Shown: in pieces, positions 32,468-33,884 of the stretch
Layout of the letters: the number at the start of each line of letters is the position of its first letter
Numbering within the stretch: the stretch's first letter is position 1
Assembly: GCA_949132985.1 (NCBI GenBank)
Contig: CASCGD010000025.1
Coordinates: 1-33,884, forward strand
From: an uncultured Lachnospiraceae bacterium
GTDB taxonomy: Bacteria; Bacillota; Clostridia; Lachnospirales; Lachnospiraceae
Length of the DNA stretch: 33,884 bases
Reading direction: 5' to 3'
Position numbers and translations under genes: made by a program
Notes under the pieces: model-generated
Databases searched by the model: none
Told to the model about the DNA's origin: nothing
What the model saw: only the letters and a program-made list of their open reading frames with translations

Positions 32468-33884
32468 ATGATACAGATACAGTTGAATAAAGCGGACTTT
32501 GAATATGATATCCATTCTCTGGTGAAAGCATTTTTTCCATCAGAGAATGTTTCTGTATCCGCAGAAAAAAAAGAACCTGACAGGAAGGCACGGGATGCAA
32601 AGCGTAGCGTGGATGCCGATCCGGTGACGGCGCGTATGGAGATCGTTTTTGCGAACGAGGCGCGCAGGATCGATGTTTTGTGGCAGGATGAGGCTCACGG
32701 CGTGTGCCGCGTGCAGCTTCCCTGTCACAGCGATGAGCGGCTTTCTGTGAAAAACGATCTGAAAATTGGACTTTACGACATGCTCGTCAGGCTGACGGGG
32801 AGGCGGCTTCCCTGGGGTTCGCTGACGGGTATCCGGCCGACAAAGATTCCGATGCAGCTTCTCACGCAGGGGAAGGGTGAGGAGGAGATTTTTTCTTACA
32901 TGAAGAGGTTGTATCAGGCCAGCGACGAGAAGATCGCTCTCGCCATCGACATTGCGAGACGGGAAAAGGCGCTTCTGGAAAAGCTGGATTACGAGAATGG
33001 ATACAGCCTTTACGTCGGCATTCCGTTCTGTCCCAGCACCTGCCTGTACTGCTCGTTTACGTCCTATCCGATCGGTGCGTGGCAGGAAAAGGTGGAAGAT
33101 TATCTTGATGCGCTGGAGCGGGAGCTGGATTTTGTGCAGGCGCGTTTTGCAGACAAAAAATTAAATTCGGTTTACATTGGCGGAGGCACGCCGACGACGC
33201 TCTCACCCGGGCAGTTGTCGCGCCTTTTTGCAATGATCGAATCACGGTTCGATTTTTCACATCTTCTGGAATATACGCTGGAGGCAGGTCGCCCGGACAG
33301 CATCACGAGAGAAAAGCTGTTGGCGGTGCGTGCTCACCCGGAGGTCGACCGCATTTCTGTCAACCCGCAGACGATGAAGGACGAGACACTGCGCGTTATC
33401 GGAAGACGCCATACGGTGGAACAGGTTGCGGAGCGCTTTTATCTGGCGAGGGAGCTGGGCTTTTCCAATATCAATATGGATCTGATTCTGGGGCTGCCGG
33501 GGGAGACGCTCGCGGACGTGGAGGAGACGATGCGCCGCATACAGGCGCTGCACCCGGACAATCTGACGGTGCACTCACTGGCGCTCAAGCGCGCCGCGCG
33601 GCTGAATATATGTAAGGATGAATACAAGGATTACCGCATGGAGATCACGCCAGAGCACGGGCGTGTGACGGCGGCGGGCGCCGCCGCCATGGGGATGAAC
33701 CCTTATTACCTCTACCGCCAGAAAAACATGATGGGCAATTTTGAGAATGTGGGTTATGGGCTTCCTGGTAAGGAGGGGATTTATAATATTTTGATTATGG
33801 AGGAGAAACAGACCATAGTCGCCTGCGGAGCCGGGAGCGTATCAAAGCGAGTTTATCCAGATGGACGGATTGAGCGAAGCGAGA
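32468..33884 (+). CDS. hemZ: Oxygen-independent coproporphyrinogen III dehydrogenase-like HemZ (3' end outside window)
   Basis: A radical SAM protein open to the window edge after 472 codons. The iron-sulfur cysteines are 188, 192 and 195 in FCPSTCLYCSF, followed by YIGGGTPTTLSPGQL and NMDLILGLPGE, all typical of the HemN/HemZ group. The long N-terminal extension (residues 1-180, with LPWGSLTGIRPTKIPMQLL) and the late YYLYRQKNMMGNFENVGYG are HemZ features. It is expected to act in anaerobic heme or tetrapyrrole metabolism; many HemZ proteins have uncertain substrates. Start is ATG 32468 with GGAGAATT upstream. No stop is reached within the window. Confidence 0.92.
   Translation, partial: MIQIQLNKADFEYDIHSLVKAFFPSENVSVSAEKKEPDRKARDAKRSVDADPVTARMEIVFANEARRIDVLWQDEAHGVCRVQLPCHSDERLSVKNDLKIGLYDMLVRLTGRRLPWGSLTGIRPTKIPMQLLTQGKGEEEIFSYMKRLYQASDEKIALAIDIARREKALLEKLDYENGYSLYVGIPFCPSTCLYCSFTSYPIGAWQEKVEDYLDALERELDFVQARFADKKLNSVYIGGGTPTTLSPGQLSRLFAMIESRFDFSHLLEYTLEAGRPDSITREKLLAVRAHPEVDRISVNPQTMKDETLRVIGRRHTVEQVAERFYLARELGFSNINMDLILGLPGETLADVEETMRRIQALHPDNLTVHSLALKRAARLNICKDEYKDYRMEITPEHGRVTAAGAAAMGMNPYYLYRQKNMMGNFENVGYGLPGKEGIYNILIMEEKQTIVACGAGSVSKRVYPDGRIERSE

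Overview
The window looks like a chromosomal segment of a Clostridia member, most likely Lachnospiraceae. The basis is the gene set and style: moderate G+C content, strong AGGAGG ribosome binding sites, an LL-diaminopimelate aminotransferase (dapL) route to lysine/peptidoglycan, type I glutamine synthetase beside an ANTAR regulator, HemZ, a TIGR04086-type membrane protein, a T-box ahead of ileS and an FMN riboswitch ahead of the rib operon. The family-level assignment is inference; no rRNA or marker search was possible.

Layout, left to right. 1-610 holds truncated remnants of a cupin gene and an aldo/keto reductase gene. 905-8023 is a sugar-transport and alpha-glucan block: ptsI, a histidine-less HPr-like (Crh-like) gene, a Cof-type HAD phosphatase, HPr, an amylosucrase-like GH13 enzyme carrying a 12-copy repeat extension, and a LacI regulator. 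8324-16259 has a T-box-controlled ileS, then glgP, a cyclophilin and a GNAT protein. 16346-20768 has a small membrane protein and the FMN-riboswitch-controlled ribD-ribE-ribBA-ribH operon. 20802-22150 has a yybP-ykoY (Mn2+) riboswitch and a CaCA-family exchanger. guaB is the only clear intact gene on the minus strand (22274-23731). 23929-28968 carries a eukaryotic-type hisA, glnA, an ANTAR regulator, dapF and dapL. 29163-33884 carries bifunctional rel, a metallo-beta-lactamase-fold hydrolase, a small unknown gene and hemZ, which runs off the window.

The most interesting unexplained signal is a dispersed element of about 75-80 bp. Five good copies lie at 2697, 4092, 4181, 8753 and 26050, with a degenerate sixth at 15079. 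Each starts with AGGAGG and can form a two-part structure: an outer 8-bp stem enclosing a 6-bp GAA-loop hairpin, then a GCCCG/CGGGC hairpin. Differences between copies preserve pairing on both arms (three versions of the outer stem, three of the inner one), while the small open frame some copies contain is not preserved. All copies are on the plus strand in gene leaders: before the Crh-like gene, HPr (in tandem), ileS, and between glnA and the ANTAR gene. The degenerate copy has become the 5' end of the GNAT reading frame. This looks like a structured RNA or mobile palindromic family that I cannot name.

A second point is that HPr and the Crh-like protein split the two classical HPr phosphorylation sites. 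HPr keeps His15 but has Lys at position 46. The small protein encoded behind ptsI keeps the K-S-I-L-G-V-M serine segment but has no His15 loop.
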